A stretch of DNA of 64,000 nucleotides from Flavobacteriales bacterium. Its GTDB lineage: Bacteria > Bacteroidota > Bacteroidia > Flavobacteriales_F > PHOS-HE28. Under the pieces are notes generated by a model. It saw only the letters and a program-made list of their open reading frames with translations, was not told the origin of the DNA and searched no databases. Of the stretch, positions 1 through 9,296 are shown piece by piece. Numbering within the stretch: the first letter of the stretch is position 1; every line of letters starts with the position of its first letter. A program made the position numbers and the translations under genes. Location of the stretch: assembly GCA_016715995.1 (NCBI GenBank), contig JADJXF010000011.1:248001-312000 (forward strand), given 5' to 3'.

Positions 1-287
1 AATTGACGACGCAGGATCGTGGCCGGCTCATACGGCACTTCGTTGGCCTCGAACCAGGCCTGCCCATCGACTTGCCGCAGATCCAGCTCCACCTCGATGA
101 TGCAGCGCTTCGAGGGGTCGCGAGCCAATCCGCTATCTGCCCGCGCGCCCATGGCCAGTTCCAGCGCTCCGATGAGGATGCTCTTGCCGCTTCCGGTCTC
201 ACCGGTGATGGCAGTCATCCCCCCAGCCCAATCCAGCTCAATCGCATCGATGAGCAGGTAGTTGCTGATGGCGATTCGGGTGATCAT
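1..287 (-). CDS. recN: RecN DNA repair ATPase, N-terminal part (cut by window edge)
   Basis: This is the first ~95 residues of an SMC-like ATPase; the rest lies beyond base 1. It starts MITRIAISNYLLIDAIELDW and has a Walker A motif GETGSGKS at residues 29-36, spaced as in RecN. RecN acts in double-strand-break repair by holding DNA ends together with RecA. The gene follows porD on the same strand by 54 bp, an order (coaBC-porD-recN) common in Bacteroidota, which supports the call. The ATG at 287 is the natural start because the beta-strand before the P-loop begins there. Confidence 0.93.
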   Translation of the reverse strand, partial: MITRIAISNYLLIDAIELDWAGGMTAITGETGSGKSILIGALELAMGARADSGLARDPSKRCIIEVELDLRQVDGQAWFEANEVPYEPATILRRQ

Positions 288-341
288 GTTAGAGGACCGG
301 CTGGGCGTGCGGTCGAGGCTAATCAAGGCCAGTGCCGCCGA

Positions 342-1241
342 TCACGAGCCCCGCATCATGTCCTGGTACTGACCGATGTGCCCGGGATCGATGATCTGCA
401 GGGTGTTGAACATTTTGGTCTTGTCCGCAGGGTCGGCGGGCTTGAACAGCTCGATGATCTCGTTGAACTTGGCATTGAACACCACCTGAAGGTTGTAGCT
501 CGCCGGCTTGGCCTGGTGAACGGTCTTGAGCTTCTCGATGCTCGCCGCAATCTTCTTGCGTGCCGCGGCCGCGTCCTCGGTCATGGCGTCCATGCCATGA
601 CGATGATAATCGTACAGGAGTTCGCGCAGCGGGCGGAAGACCCCTTGCAGCTGGTTGTCCAGCAGCCAATAGCGGTTACGCTGGCTCTCGAACGCCTTCC
701 ATCCGGTCTCGCCGGCGTTCTGCGCGTTGTTCACCACTTGCTGCGCTTGGTTATAGAACTCCGTTCCGCCCAAGGGGGTGAAACTGTCACCGTCGAGGCC
801 AAGCACGAAATACGCATAGAAGCCGAGCACGGAGGAGAGGTTGTTCAGGAAGCGGTCCGGCGTGAATTCAATCTGCGTGTTCTCCAGGAAACTGAACTGG
901 AACTGGTCGTCCACGAGATCCAGAATCGGGCTGTTGTAATCCGTGCCGTAAACAGGACGCGCGTAGATGACTTGCAAGGTTCCCTCGAAGCGGTCCGGCG
1001 CGGGCTGATTGCTGATGGTGATGAGCAGGTTGAGGTCGATGCGCTCACCGGGTGCGTAGTTGTAACTCGTGAATCGCCGGGAGTTGAAGAACTCCTTGAC
1101 GGCGATCTCGAGGGACTGGAACACGCGCGTCTGCGCCGTGGCGATCTGCGGTGCGATCACGCTCACCTGGCAATTGAACTCCTGGGCCGTTGAAAGCGCG
1201 GGCAACAGGCAGGCGATGAAAGCCGAACGGATGATGCGCAT
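342..1241 (-). CDS. porD: PorD/DUF4835 family type IX secretion protein
   Basis: A 299-residue exported protein of the DUF4835 family. It has a signal peptide at residues 1-19 (ends LSTAQ), then EFNCQVSV, the usual mature N-terminus of this family. The C-terminus ends in the family-typical IIDPGHIGQYQDM segment. PorD is needed for T9SS secretion and gliding in Bacteroidota; its exact role is unknown. Its start overlaps the coaBC stop by one base (TGATG), so translation is probably coupled. The length is normal for the family. Confidence 0.9.
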   Translation of the reverse strand: MRIIRSAFIACLLPALSTAQEFNCQVSVIAPQIATAQTRVFQSLEIAVKEFFNSRRFTSYNYAPGERIDLNLLITISNQPAPDRFEGTLQVIYARPVYGTDYNSPILDLVDDQFQFSFLENTQIEFTPDRFLNNLSSVLGFYAYFVLGLDGDSFTPLGGTEFYNQAQQVVNNAQNAGETGWKAFESQRNRYWLLDNQLQGVFRPLRELLYDYHRHGMDAMTEDAAAARKKIAASIEKLKTVHQAKPASYNLQVVFNAKFNEIIELFKPADPADKTKMFNTLQIIDPGHIGQYQDMMRGS

Positions 1242-2446
1242 CAGAGGATTTCTTCGAGGCGGTCCAAGATAGCGCGGGCCGCATCGCGCTTGCTCATCAA
1301 CGGCAGGCTCACGGGATCCTTGCCCCGAGCGAGAAGCGTCACCTTGTTGGTATCGGTCCCGAATCCGGCGCCCGCATCGCGCAGGCTGTTCAACACCAGC
1401 AGGTCGAGGTTCTTCCGGGTAAGCTTGTCCATGGCATTGACCATGGCATTCTCCGTCTCCAACGCGAAGCCGACCAGTCGCAAGCCTTCAGGCTTGTGGG
1501 CACCCATCCAGCCCAGGATGTCCTCGGTCGGTTCCAGATTGAGGTCGAGCGTTGCCTCCTTCTTCTTCACCTTCTCGGTGGCTGCGTGGGCAGGTCGAAA
1601 ATCGGCTACGGCAGCGCTCATGATCACGGCATTGCATGCAAGGAATCGCTCTTTGCAAGCAACAGCCATCTCCGCCGCGTTCGTTACGTCGGTGCGGATG
1701 ATGCCAGCTTGCTCGGAGGAAAGGCCGACCGGGCCGGTCACCAGTTCTATCTGCGCGCCACGGGCTGCGGCCTCTTCCGCCAAGGCGAAACCCATCTTCC
1801 CGCTGCTCCGGTTGCCGATGTACCGCACGGGGTCGATGGCTTCCTGCGTGGGTCCGGCGGTGACCAGCAGCCGCATGCCGTTCAACTTGCTTCGGCCAAT
1901 CAGCGCATCGATCACGGCAGCGAGGATGGTCTCGGGCTCGCTCATCCTGCCTTCGCCAACCAACCCGCTGGCCAGTTCACCACTCTCGGGACCGACGATG
2001 CGCACCCCTCGTGCGCGCAGGGCATCCACATTCGATTGGGTACCGGTATCCTTCCACATTTCCAGATCCATGGCCGGGGCGATGAACATTGGACATGCCG
2101 CGCTCAACGCACAGGCGAGCAGCAGGTTATCGCACAGGCCTTGAACCATTTTGGCCATGGTGTTCGCGGTGGCCGGCGCGATGATGATCACGTCCGCCCA
2201 GCGTGCCAGATGCACATGATCGTTCCAATGGCCAGTTCCGTCACGTACGAACAAATCTGTGAGGACCGGCCGCTTGCTCAGCGTAGCCAGCGTCAGGGGG
2301 GGAATGAAATCGTGAGCCGAGGGGGTCAGTACCACCTGCACCTCGCAGCCGGCCTTCACCAATAGGCGCGTGAGATGGGCCGCTTTATAAGCAGCGATGC
2401 CGCCCGACACGCCGAGCAGCACCTTGCGGTTCAGGAAGCGCTCCAC
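1241..2446 (-). CDS. coaBC: Bifunctional CoaBC (phosphopantothenoylcysteine decarboxylase/synthetase)
   Basis: It makes 4'-phosphopantetheine from phosphopantothenate and cysteine for coenzyme A. The N-terminal CoaC flavoprotein domain (about 1-185) has GVSGGIAAYKA, the catalytic-histidine segment HVHLARWAD, and APAMDLEMW. The last is the PxMNxxMW motif with Asp in place of Asn. The C-terminal CoaB domain (about 195-401) has VTAGPTQEAIDPVRYIGN and the KVKKKE lysine segment. At 401 residues it is full length. It sits between omega and porD, all on the minus strand. Confidence 0.96.
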   Translation of the reverse strand: MERFLNRKVLLGVSGGIAAYKAAHLTRLLVKAGCEVQVVLTPSAHDFIPPLTLATLSKRPVLTDLFVRDGTGHWNDHVHLARWADVIIIAPATANTMAKMVQGLCDNLLLACALSAACPMFIAPAMDLEMWKDTGTQSNVDALRARGVRIVGPESGELASGLVGEGRMSEPETILAAVIDALIGRSKLNGMRLLVTAGPTQEAIDPVRYIGNRSSGKMGFALAEEAAARGAQIELVTGPVGLSSEQAGIIRTDVTNAAEMAVACKERFLACNAVIMSAAVADFRPAHAATEKVKKKEATLDLNLEPTEDILGWMGAHKPEGLRLVGFALETENAMVNAMDKLTRKNLDLLVLNSLRDAGAGFGTDTNKVTLLARGKDPVSLPLMSKRDAARAILDRLEEIL

Positions 2447-2475
2447 CTTGCCGGGGGATCGTTCCGTTCCGGGAT

Positions 2476-2826
2476 TCAGGATTGCGGCTGGTCGCCTTCA
2501 GCAGGGACTTCCTCCCCGCCGCGCCGCCAGTACAGCTTGCCGTCCAGCATTTCCTGGATGGCAAGGGCGCCGGGCTTCGGCATGCGCTCGTAATGCTTGC
2601 TCACCTCGATCTGCTCGCGGTTCTCGTACACCTCCTCCAGATTCTCGCCGCTCATGGCGAACTCCTCGAGCTTGGTGTGCAGCTCCTCCTTGATCTTCAC
2701 GCTGATCTGGTTGGCCCGCTTGCCGATGATGGCGACGGCCTCATAGACATTCCCCGTTTCCTTGTCCAAGTTGGACACATCGCGGGTGATGGTGGTCTTT
2801 GCGGCGGTGCTTGGCTTCGTGTTCAT
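2476..2826 (-). CDS. DNA-directed RNA polymerase omega subunit (Rpb6-like)
   Basis: A 116-residue Rpb6/omega-type RNA polymerase subunit of the Bacteroidota form. The core NVYEAVAIIGKRANQISVKI (about 26-45) matches the omega/Rpb6 helix that clamps the beta-prime C-terminus. It is followed by an acidic helix and the family-typical PKPGALAIQEMLDGK. The start codon overlaps the bamD stop by 4 bp (ATGA), so the two are coupled. In many Bacteroidetes this gene lies between bamD and coaBC, as here. Confidence 0.9.
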   Translation of the reverse strand: MNTKPSTAAKTTITRDVSNLDKETGNVYEAVAIIGKRANQISVKIKEELHTKLEEFAMSGENLEEVYENREQIEVSKHYERMPKPGALAIQEMLDGKLYWRRGGEEVPAEGDQPQS

Positions 2827-3698
2827 GGTCGCTTGTTCTGGGTTGTCCGGTCGAGTTCGCTGTTCAGCTCCCGTAGCAGCTTCTCAGCCTCGTCGCGCTC
2901 CACCCCCTGCGGGTAAGCGTCGGCGAAGTTATGGTATGAGCGGATAGCTTCCCGCAGCCGTTCCTCCTTGCGGGTCTCAATGCTGTTGACGGCCAGGGAG
3001 TGGTCCGCACGGAGCACGCGCATCATGGCATCCTCCCGATAGTCGCTATTGGGGTACTGCCGCATGAACTCCTTGAAGGCCATGCTGGCGGCCTGGTAAT
3101 TCCGCATGTGGAAGTACTGGTTGGCCGCATGGTAGGCCTTCACCTCCAATTTGGTCCGCAACCGGTCAACCAAGGTCTGGCAACTATCCTTCAGGTTGGT
3201 GGCCGGGTAACGCACCATGAAGAGTTGGAGCTGGTCGATCGCGGTGCGCGTGTCGGACTGGTCCAACTCGTAGGACGGGCTGTTCTTGTAATAGCAGTAA
3301 GCGTTGAGGAAGGCGCATTCCTCGGTGTATTTCCCCACCGGGAAGGTGCGCGCGTAGTTCTCCAGATAATAGGCGGCCATGGTGTAGTCCTTCATCAGGA
3401 AGAACCCTTTGGCGTGCAGGTAGCCGATGCGTTCGCTCTTGTCCGTGCCGCGAAGGAGCATGATCAACTCCTCCAGCAAGGGCAGGGCCCGGTCGTAGCT
3501 CCCTTTCTCGTAGTACCGTTCGGCTACCTCCAGCTTGTACGGGATGCTGTCGCTCTTCAGCGCCCGGTTGAACTCGCTGCACGAACTGAGCCCGCTGCTT
3601 CCGGCCAGGATCACGAAGAGCCAAAGCCATCCCCCGAGCAGGGAGACCACGATCAAAGGGAGCTTGCGGGACCGTCGGGGGCCGGAGGAGAGCGTCAT
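2823..3698 (-). CDS. bamD: Outer membrane assembly lipoprotein BamD
   Basis: A TPR lipoprotein of the BAM complex that inserts beta-barrel proteins in the outer membrane. From the ATG at 3698 it is 291 residues: a basic N-terminus, a hydrophobic stretch, and lipobox LSSC near residue 40. BamD-type TPRs follow, including AERYYEKGSYDRALPLLEEL, YYLENYARTFPVGKYTEECA and AFKEFMRQYPNSDYREDAMM. An in-frame ATG at 3875 would run into the divergent gene and put about 60 unsupported residues before the signal peptide, so 3698 is preferred. It heads the bamD-omega-coaBC-porD-recN run. Confidence 0.9.
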   Translation of the reverse strand: MTLSSGPRRSRKLPLIVVSLLGGWLWLFVILAGSSGLSSCSEFNRALKSDSIPYKLEVAERYYEKGSYDRALPLLEELIMLLRGTDKSERIGYLHAKGFFLMKDYTMAAYYLENYARTFPVGKYTEECAFLNAYCYYKNSPSYELDQSDTRTAIDQLQLFMVRYPATNLKDSCQTLVDRLRTKLEVKAYHAANQYFHMRNYQAASMAFKEFMRQYPNSDYREDAMMRVLRADHSLAVNSIETRKEERLREAIRSYHNFADAYPQGVERDEAEKLLRELNSELDRTTQNKRP

Positions 3699-3770
3699 CC
3701 GTTTCGGGGCGCGCGAAGATAGCCGGACCGCATTCACCGCACCGAGTTGAAAGCCAATGATTAACGCTCT

Positions 3771-3799
3771 TTGGCGCAATGCCCGCCCCGCTACATTTG
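3771..3799 (+). promoter_or_regulatory. Bacteroidota-type promoter for the oxoamine synthase
   Basis: TTG at 3771-3773, an 18-nt spacer, then TACATTTG at 3792-3799. This fits the Bacteroidota primary-sigma consensus (TTG-N19-TAnnTTTG). The predicted transcript start is about 10 nt before the ATG at 3817. That supports 3817 over the in-frame ATG at 3757, which would lie upstream of the promoter. Confidence 0.65.
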
Positions 3800-3816
3800 G
3801 CCAGCCTTCCACACTC

Positions 3817-5061
3817 ATGAACGACATATTCGACAAGCTCCGCAAGGACCTGGGCCACATCGGCCGCCACGCCAAAGAAAGCCACGGCTACTTCTCCTTC
3901 CCCAAGCTCGAAGGTGAGCTCGGGGCGCACATGACCTTCCGCGGCAAGCCCGTGCTGGTATGGAGCCTCAACAACTACCTCGGCCTGGCCAACCACCCCG
4001 AGGTTCGCGCCATCGACGCTCAGGCCGCCAAGGACTGGGGCATGGCCTACCCCATGGGCGCCCGCATGATGAGCGGCCAGACCAAGTACCACGAGCAGCT
4101 TGAGGATGAGCTCAGTGCCTTCATGGGCAAGGAGGATACCTTCCTGTTGAACTACGGCTACCAAGGCTGCATGAGCGCAATCGAGGCGCTGCTGAGCCGC
4201 CACGACGTGCTCGTGTACGACAGCGAGTGCCACGCCTGCATGATCGACGGCGCACGCCTGCACATGGGCAAGCGCTTCGTGTTCCAGCACAACGACATGG
4301 CCAGCCTCGACAAGCAGTTGGAGAACGCCCGCAAAGTGGTGGAGCAGACCGGCGGCGGCATCATGGTGATGACCGAGGGCGTGTTCGGCATGGCTGGCGA
4401 CCAAGGGAAACTGAAGGAGATCTGCGAGCGCAAGGCGAAGTACAACTTCCGCCTCTTCGTGGACGATGCGCACGGCTTCGGCATGATGGGCCGCGACGGA
4501 CGCGGCACCGCAGACGCGCAGGGCGTGCAGGACCAGGTGGACGTCTACTTCGGCACCTTCGCCAAGGCCATGGCCAGCATCGGCGCCTTCGTGAGCGGCC
4601 CAGAGGATGTGATGATGTACCTGCGCTACAACATGCGCAGCCAGACCTTCGCCAAAAGCCTGCCCATGCCCATCGTCATCGGCGCGCTCAAGCGGCTGGA
4701 GCTGATTCGCACACGGCCGGAGTTCAGCCAGAAGTTGTGGGAGATCACCAAGGCCCTGCAGACCGGCCTGCGTGAAGCCGGCCTCGACATCGGCGTCACC
4801 AACAGCTGCGTAACGCCCGTGCTGATGCACGGCAGCATACCCGAGGCCACCAACGTGGTGCTGGACCTGCGCGAGAACCATGGCATCTTCTGCAGCATCG
4901 TGGTCTATCCCGTGGTGCCCAAGGACACGATCCTGCTTCGCCTGATTCCCACCGCTGTTCACACCCTGGAGGACGTGCTGCGCACCATCAACAGCTTCAA
5001 GGATGTGAAGAAGAAGCTGGAAGCGGGCGTGTACAGGGCGGAGAAGGTGGCGGCGATGTAG
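3817..5061 (+). CDS. Alpha-oxoamine synthase (serine palmitoyltransferase / cysteate acyltransferase-like)
   Basis: A 414-residue PLP enzyme of aminotransferase fold type I, alpha-oxoamine synthase group. It shows WSLNNYLGLANHPEV, YPMGARMMSG, the PLP-pocket motif VDDAHGFG and the Schiff-base lysine in GTFAKAMASIGAF. Family members condense an amino acid with an acyl thioester. In Bacteroidota the likely substrates are serine plus palmitoyl-CoA (sphingolipids) or cysteate plus acyl-ACP (sulfonolipids); glycine C-acetyltransferase (Kbl) is less likely given the N-terminal extension. Sequence alone does not settle the substrate. It is transcribed alone from its own promoter. Confidence 0.85.
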   Translation: MNDIFDKLRKDLGHIGRHAKESHGYFSFPKLEGELGAHMTFRGKPVLVWSLNNYLGLANHPEVRAIDAQAAKDWGMAYPMGARMMSGQTKYHEQLEDELSAFMGKEDTFLLNYGYQGCMSAIEALLSRHDVLVYDSECHACMIDGARLHMGKRFVFQHNDMASLDKQLENARKVVEQTGGGIMVMTEGVFGMAGDQGKLKEICERKAKYNFRLFVDDAHGFGMMGRDGRGTADAQGVQDQVDVYFGTFAKAMASIGAFVSGPEDVMMYLRYNMRSQTFAKSLPMPIVIGALKRLELIRTRPEFSQKLWEITKALQTGLREAGLDIGVTNSCVTPVLMHGSIPEATNVVLDLRENHGIFCSIVVYPVVPKDTILLRLIPTAVHTLEDVLRTINSFKDVKKKLEAGVYRAEKVAAM

Positions 5062-5066
5062 CTCCC

Positions 5067-6212
5067 TTACAGTCTCACCGCCCGTTGCGTGCTCGTGCTC
5101 GTCCTCCCGACCACGGAGACGAAGTATATCCCTGGCTGTGGAACTCGCAGCTCAAGGACATTGTCGGTTGAGCGCTGCTCAGAAACGAGCTGACCGGTGG
5201 CATTTGATATGGTGATCCTTCTTGGCTGGGCGTCTTCGAAACGCAATAGGAACGCATCCGACGATGGATTCGGGGCGATGCTGAACGCCTCTGTGGATGG
5301 GATGACAGCAATGCCAGTGAGTCCGCCAAGAGTGTACTGCCGGAAGAAGCGCCAGATCTCCTTGCTCGCGCTGAAGTCCTGATTGGTGACACCGACGGTG
5401 AAAGCGGAACCGGGCCAAGTGTGCCCGCCGCCGATGATCTTGTAGAACTCCACCGTGCTGCCGGCATCGCCGCCATTGTACACGTAGTGCTCCGCGGTGC
5501 ATCCATCCGTAGTGTTCACGTTCGGCACGGCTGTGAATGCAGGTGTCGGATCGCAGTTGTTGAACTGCACCCAATGCGCCACCAACGGCTCAATGGCTGA
5601 GACGCCTGGGCTACCGTTGTAGTTCACTACGGGGTCGGCGGTGCCATGGATCTGCATCACCGGCGTGGGATGGGTCGCGTTGCATTGGGCCAGCCGGGCG
5701 AGGGCCATGGTGCCGGTCACCGAGGCGATGGCGGCGAAACGCTCGCTGCGGAAACAGGCCAGCTCGTAGCTCATGTACCCGCCGTTGCTCATGCCTGTGC
5801 TGTACACGCGATCCGCATTGATGCTGTACTCAGCGCTGATGCTGTCGATGAGCGCGGTGATGAAGCCCAGGTCGTCCACGGTTCCTCCACCGAATGCGTT
5901 CCAGAAGCGGTTGCCTTGGCCATCGATGGTGCCGTTGGGCACAGCCATGATGAAATTGGCGGTGTCCGCGATGGGGCGGAACTCACCATAGAATAGTTGC
6001 GCCAGGTTATCGCTGGTGTAGCCATGGAGGTTGAAGACCAATGGCACGGGCGTACCCGGACTGTAGATCGCAGGCACGTAAAGGATGTAGTCGCGCTGGA
6101 GCCCGTCGTGCTGGATGCTGCCATTGATCGTGGTCTGGGCACCACTGATCAAAGGCATAGAGGAGATCAGTGCGATTGCGATGAGCCTGGGGACAAGTCT
6201 TTCGGTGAGCAT
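5067..6212 (-). CDS. Secreted PHB depolymerase/feruloyl esterase-like hydrolase with T9SS sorting domain
   Basis: A 381-residue alpha/beta hydrolase of the LpqC/poly(3-hydroxybutyrate) depolymerase family. The ATG at 6212 gives a signal peptide (LIAIALISSMPLISGAQ). The catalytic domain has an oxyanion segment VFNLHGYTSDN, nucleophile GMSNGGYMSYELAC, the acid-residue segment IHGTADPVVNYNG and catalytic-His segment GGGHTWPGS. The last ~75 residues are a T9SS type A sorting domain (SIAPNPSSDAFLLRFE ... GIYFVSV). It is convergent with the preceding gene, with 5 bp between stops. The natural substrate is unknown. Confidence 0.85.
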   Translation of the reverse strand: MLTERLVPRLIAIALISSMPLISGAQTTINGSIQHDGLQRDYILYVPAIYSPGTPVPLVFNLHGYTSDNLAQLFYGEFRPIADTANFIMAVPNGTIDGQGNRFWNAFGGGTVDDLGFITALIDSISAEYSINADRVYSTGMSNGGYMSYELACFRSERFAAIASVTGTMALARLAQCNATHPTPVMQIHGTADPVVNYNGSPGVSAIEPLVAHWVQFNNCDPTPAFTAVPNVNTTDGCTAEHYVYNGGDAGSTVEFYKIIGGGHTWPGSAFTVGVTNQDFSASKEIWRFFRQYTLGGLTGIAVIPSTEAFSIAPNPSSDAFLLRFEDAQPRRITISNATGQLVSEQRSTDNVLELRVPQPGIYFVSVVGRTSTSTQRAVRL

Positions 6213-6349
6213 CGGTGCGGATGGAATGCGGGCAAGGTAGCCTCGGGCGCCGCTCTCTCGCTTACGCACCGAGCGTTCTTGTTCCTGCGCCAAACGTTCG
6301 CTCAGGTGGGTGTAATCGCGGATCAGCCTTCCTGATACCTTCACACCGC

Positions 6350-6886
6350 ATGCGCATCGCCGTTTTCTGCGGAGCAAGCCTCGGTCACGATCCTGAGATC
6401 ATCGCTGCATCGAAACAGATGGCCAAAGCCATCGCGCAGCGCGGCATCGGCATCGTGTACGGCGGCGGTCATGTAGGCCTCATGGGCGTAGTGGCAGATG
6501 CAGCGTTGGAGGCCGGGGGCGAGGTGATCGGCGTGATCCCCGGCTTCATGATCGACAAGGAGCTCGCGCATCCGCGGCTTTCCGAACTGGTGGTGGTGCG
6601 TGACATGCACGAACGGAAAATGCGCATGCACGAGTTGAGCCAGGCGGTGATCGCACTGCCCGGCGGATTCGGAACCATGGACGAGCTGTTCGAGCTCCTC
6701 ACTTGGCGGCAGCTCGGCCTGCATGCCAAGCCCATGGGGCTACTCAACATCAATGGCTTCTACAGCCCGCTGCTGCAGCAGGCCGCCCGCATGGAGGCTG
6801 ATGGATTCCTGCATGGCCCTACGCGCATCATCGCCTCCGCTGCCGTCGACGAGCTGATTGACGAACTGCAGAAGTCCATGCCATGA
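6350..6886 (+). CDS. LOG family protein (TIGR00730; Rossmann nucleotide monophosphate phosphoribohydrolase)
   Basis: A 178-residue LOG/lysine-decarboxylase-like Rossmann protein. The start MRIAVFCGAS is the usual N-terminus. YGGGHVGLMGVVADAAL and the signature PGGFGTMDELFE mark the family. LOG proteins cleave the ribose-base bond of nucleoside 5'-monophosphates such as AMP or cytokinin precursors. The bacterial substrate here is not known. An upstream ATG in frame at 6215 adds ~45 residues lacking family similarity and was rejected. Endonuclease I follows 35 bp downstream, but there is no clear functional link. Confidence 0.9.
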   Translation: MRIAVFCGASLGHDPEIIAASKQMAKAIAQRGIGIVYGGGHVGLMGVVADAALEAGGEVIGVIPGFMIDKELAHPRLSELVVVRDMHERKMRMHELSQAVIALPGGFGTMDELFELLTWRQLGLHAKPMGLLNINGFYSPLLQQAARMEADGFLHGPTRIIASAAVDELIDELQKSMP

Positions 6887-6921
6887 TCTGAGGGCCAGCA
6901 GCACTGGGATACCTTCGCCGC

Positions 6922-7947
6922 ATGCGCATCGCCTCCGCTCTTGCCGTCTTTGTTCCGTTCCTAACCATTGCCCAGCCGCCGCCCGGGTATTACGATTCAG
7001 CGCAGGGGCTGACCGGCGATGAGCTGCGCGATGCGCTGCACGACATCATCACGCCGCATACGGTGATCGCTTACAGCCAACTCTGGAACGCGTTCTCCCG
7101 CAGCGACCGCAAGCCGGACAATACCGTGTGGGATATCTACAGCGATGTGCCAGGCGGAACCCCGCCGTACTCCTACCAGTTCGTCACCGACCAATGCGGC
7201 ACGTACAATAGCGAGGGCGATTGCTTCAATCGGGAGCACAGTTTCCCGGTGAGCTGGTTCAATGATGCACCGCCTATGAATTCTGATCTCTTCCACATCT
7301 ACCCCACCGATGCATGGGTGAATCAGCAACGCGGCAGCTGGCCGTTCGGGACTGTTTCATCCCCGGCCTACACGAGTCAGAACGGCAGTAAACGCGGGCC
7401 GTGCTCAGTACTGGGTTGCTCCGGCACCGCATTCGAGCCCATCGATGCCTATAAAGGCGACCTGGCCCGTGGGTTCTTTTACATGCTCACGCGCTACAAG
7501 ACTGAAGCAGCCACTTGGTCTGCCCCCATCCTATCCGCCGGTGAGTTCATCGGATGGGTGGAAAGCTTGTTGCTGACGTGGCACGCGCAGGATCCGGTGA
7601 GCGCCAAGGAAACCGCGCGCAACGATTCCATCTATCTCATGCAGGCGAACAGGAACCCATACATCGACCATCCTGATTGGGTCTTCAGCATCTGGGGACC
7701 GGAAGCCAGTGTTGAAGAACACTCCGAGGTTCCGGTGCGCGCATGGTTCGCGGACGAGATCATACAAGTCACAAGCGTCGGCATGATGAACGCCGCTCCC
7801 CTCGTGGTGCTGGACGTTACCGGGCGAGTAGTTGCACGGTACACCATGACCGGCGACCGTTTCAGCGCACCATTCACAGAAGCTCCCGGCACTTACCTCC
7901 TGTGCATCGCAGGCCCAAGCCCGTTCGCGCAGCGTTTCGTTCGCTAG
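6922..7947 (+). CDS. Secreted endonuclease I (EndA/NucM family) with T9SS sorting domain
   Basis: A 341-residue extracellular nuclease. Signal peptide 1-17 (ends TIAQ). The endonuclease I domain (about 25-250) has the catalytic motif FNREHSFPVSWF and HIYPTDAWVNQQRG, with the late conserved GDLARGFFYM and NRNPYIDHPDWV. The C-terminal ~75 residues resemble a T9SS sorting domain (VLDVTGRVVARY ... PGTYLLCI). The family cuts DNA/RNA without sequence specificity and may be used for nutrient scavenging. The stop overlaps the convergent esterase gene by 4 bp. Confidence 0.92.
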   Translation: MRIASALAVFVPFLTIAQPPPGYYDSAQGLTGDELRDALHDIITPHTVIAYSQLWNAFSRSDRKPDNTVWDIYSDVPGGTPPYSYQFVTDQCGTYNSEGDCFNREHSFPVSWFNDAPPMNSDLFHIYPTDAWVNQQRGSWPFGTVSSPAYTSQNGSKRGPCSVLGCSGTAFEPIDAYKGDLARGFFYMLTRYKTEAATWSAPILSAGEFIGWVESLLLTWHAQDPVSAKETARNDSIYLMQANRNPYIDHPDWVFSIWGPEASVEEHSEVPVRAWFADEIIQVTSVGMMNAAPLVVLDVTGRVVARYTMTGDRFSAPFTEAPGTYLLCIAGPSPFAQRFVR

Positions 7948-9150
7948 TCGATCCGAAGCACACGGAAGGCCGGAACGGTGCCGTCGGTCGATCCTACAGT
8001 GTAGGCGCCCGCAGGCAAAGCGCTGAGGTCGAGCGCCACCCTTCCAGCACCGAACCGTTGGTCAAGCACGGCGCGTCCGCTCATGTCGCGTACAACTACG
8101 ACACCGGGGCTTGCCATCTGGAACCAGGTCATGCCGGTGGTGGGGTTCGGCGACGCATGAGCAGCCTCGGTGGTCACTTCAGCCACCGATGTGGAGATGC
8201 CACAGGTCACGGGAGCGCCACAGACGAGCTCGCCCATGAAGAGCGATACGTAATCCATTGCCACATTGAAATCGCTCGACAGGTAACCGACGTGCCCGTT
8301 GCCAGGATAGCTCTTGAAGCAATTCACCAGTCCGAGATTGTCCGCCCGAATGTGGATATCATGGCTGCCGCTTGCTGTGAGACCCGTTGGAATGCCAATC
8401 ACGTAAACCGGCGCCGTGTAATAGGGCACCACGCCGTCGCCAACCTCGTGAATGCTCACCAAGGGCTCGTTGCCTGGAACCATCCAGGTCGTATCACCCA
8501 AGGCCCCACTGAAGCTGTAGCACGCCATGGCTTTGCTGGAGAACCAGGGTTCCGCTGTTGCCCTCAATGCCACCAAGCGCGGCCATCTCTGGCAACAGAA
8601 CGGCTGGAATCTCGGACTCCTGATCCAAATAGGTGGCATGCAGTGCGCTGATGGCTCCTGCCGACACGCCACCCACGACGATACGCGTGGTATCAATGCC
8701 GTATGGATTGCCCATCTCGGCAACAGAGCGCCGCAAGTAGCGCACACAAGCGCGCATGTCATGGGCGCCGCGCATCACCGCCCGCGTGGTCGTCGTCTGG
8801 TTCGGGATGAAGAAGCCGACGCGGTAGTCGTTCGCAATGGCGACGTAGCCACGCTTCGCTAGATCATTGCAGATGTTCGCCACGTCGCCGCGGGATCCCG
8901 AGATGAAGGATCCGCCGAAGGCCACCACCACCACCGGTCGCAGGGTTTCCGCATCCCCGGTCGGCTGGTAAACATCCATGCGCAGTGTCTGGGCACTGCC
9001 GTTCACGCCGATGTTGCTGCCGAACGCAACAGCCTGCGTCACGGTGACGTTGCTGAACACGTTCGCATTCACATAGCGACCACTGGAGCAATCCTGGGCG
9101 CAAAGACCAATTGTGGCGAGGCTGAAGAGGAGCGTAGGGAGTGCTTTCAT
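7944..9150 (-). CDS. Secreted alpha/beta hydrolase (carboxylesterase-like) with T9SS domain, frameshifted
   Basis: The N-terminal part (9150 down to about 8550) has a signal peptide (LFSLATIGLCAQ), an oxyanion segment VVVAFGGSFISGSRGD and nucleophile elbow GGVSAGAISA. The reading frame then changes near 8540-8553, and the rest (SSKAMACYSFSGALGDTTWM onward) continues in another frame to 7944. The second part holds a likely catalytic Asp/His region (HEVGDGVVPY ... GNGHVGYL) and a T9SS sorting domain (SPNPTTGMTWFQMAS ... PAGAYTVG). Joining the parts restores a normal secreted esterase. Two bases missing in GG/TT runs beside CCTGG would explain the shift, so it may be a sequencing error. Confidence 0.8.
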
Positions 9151-9296
9151 GAAGTGGTCCTGTTGGTTCGGAACTGGCTGCAAGATAGAGGGATGCGCCT
9201 TCCCTCGCTTCGTTCCGAATAGAATCGTTCAAGTGGCGTCCGATCAAATGGCACGGGGTTGGCAATTTCGCGGGCCGGACCAATCCAATAGGAACC

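Noticed and set aside
3..1193. 396-codon plus-strand open frame
   Set aside because: Antisense across recN and porD, both firmly identified.
3184..4962. 592-codon minus-strand open frame
   Set aside because: It is antisense to the clear PLP enzyme at 3817-5061 and runs into bamD in another frame; its His/Ala/Val-rich content is typical of shadow frames in GC-rich DNA.
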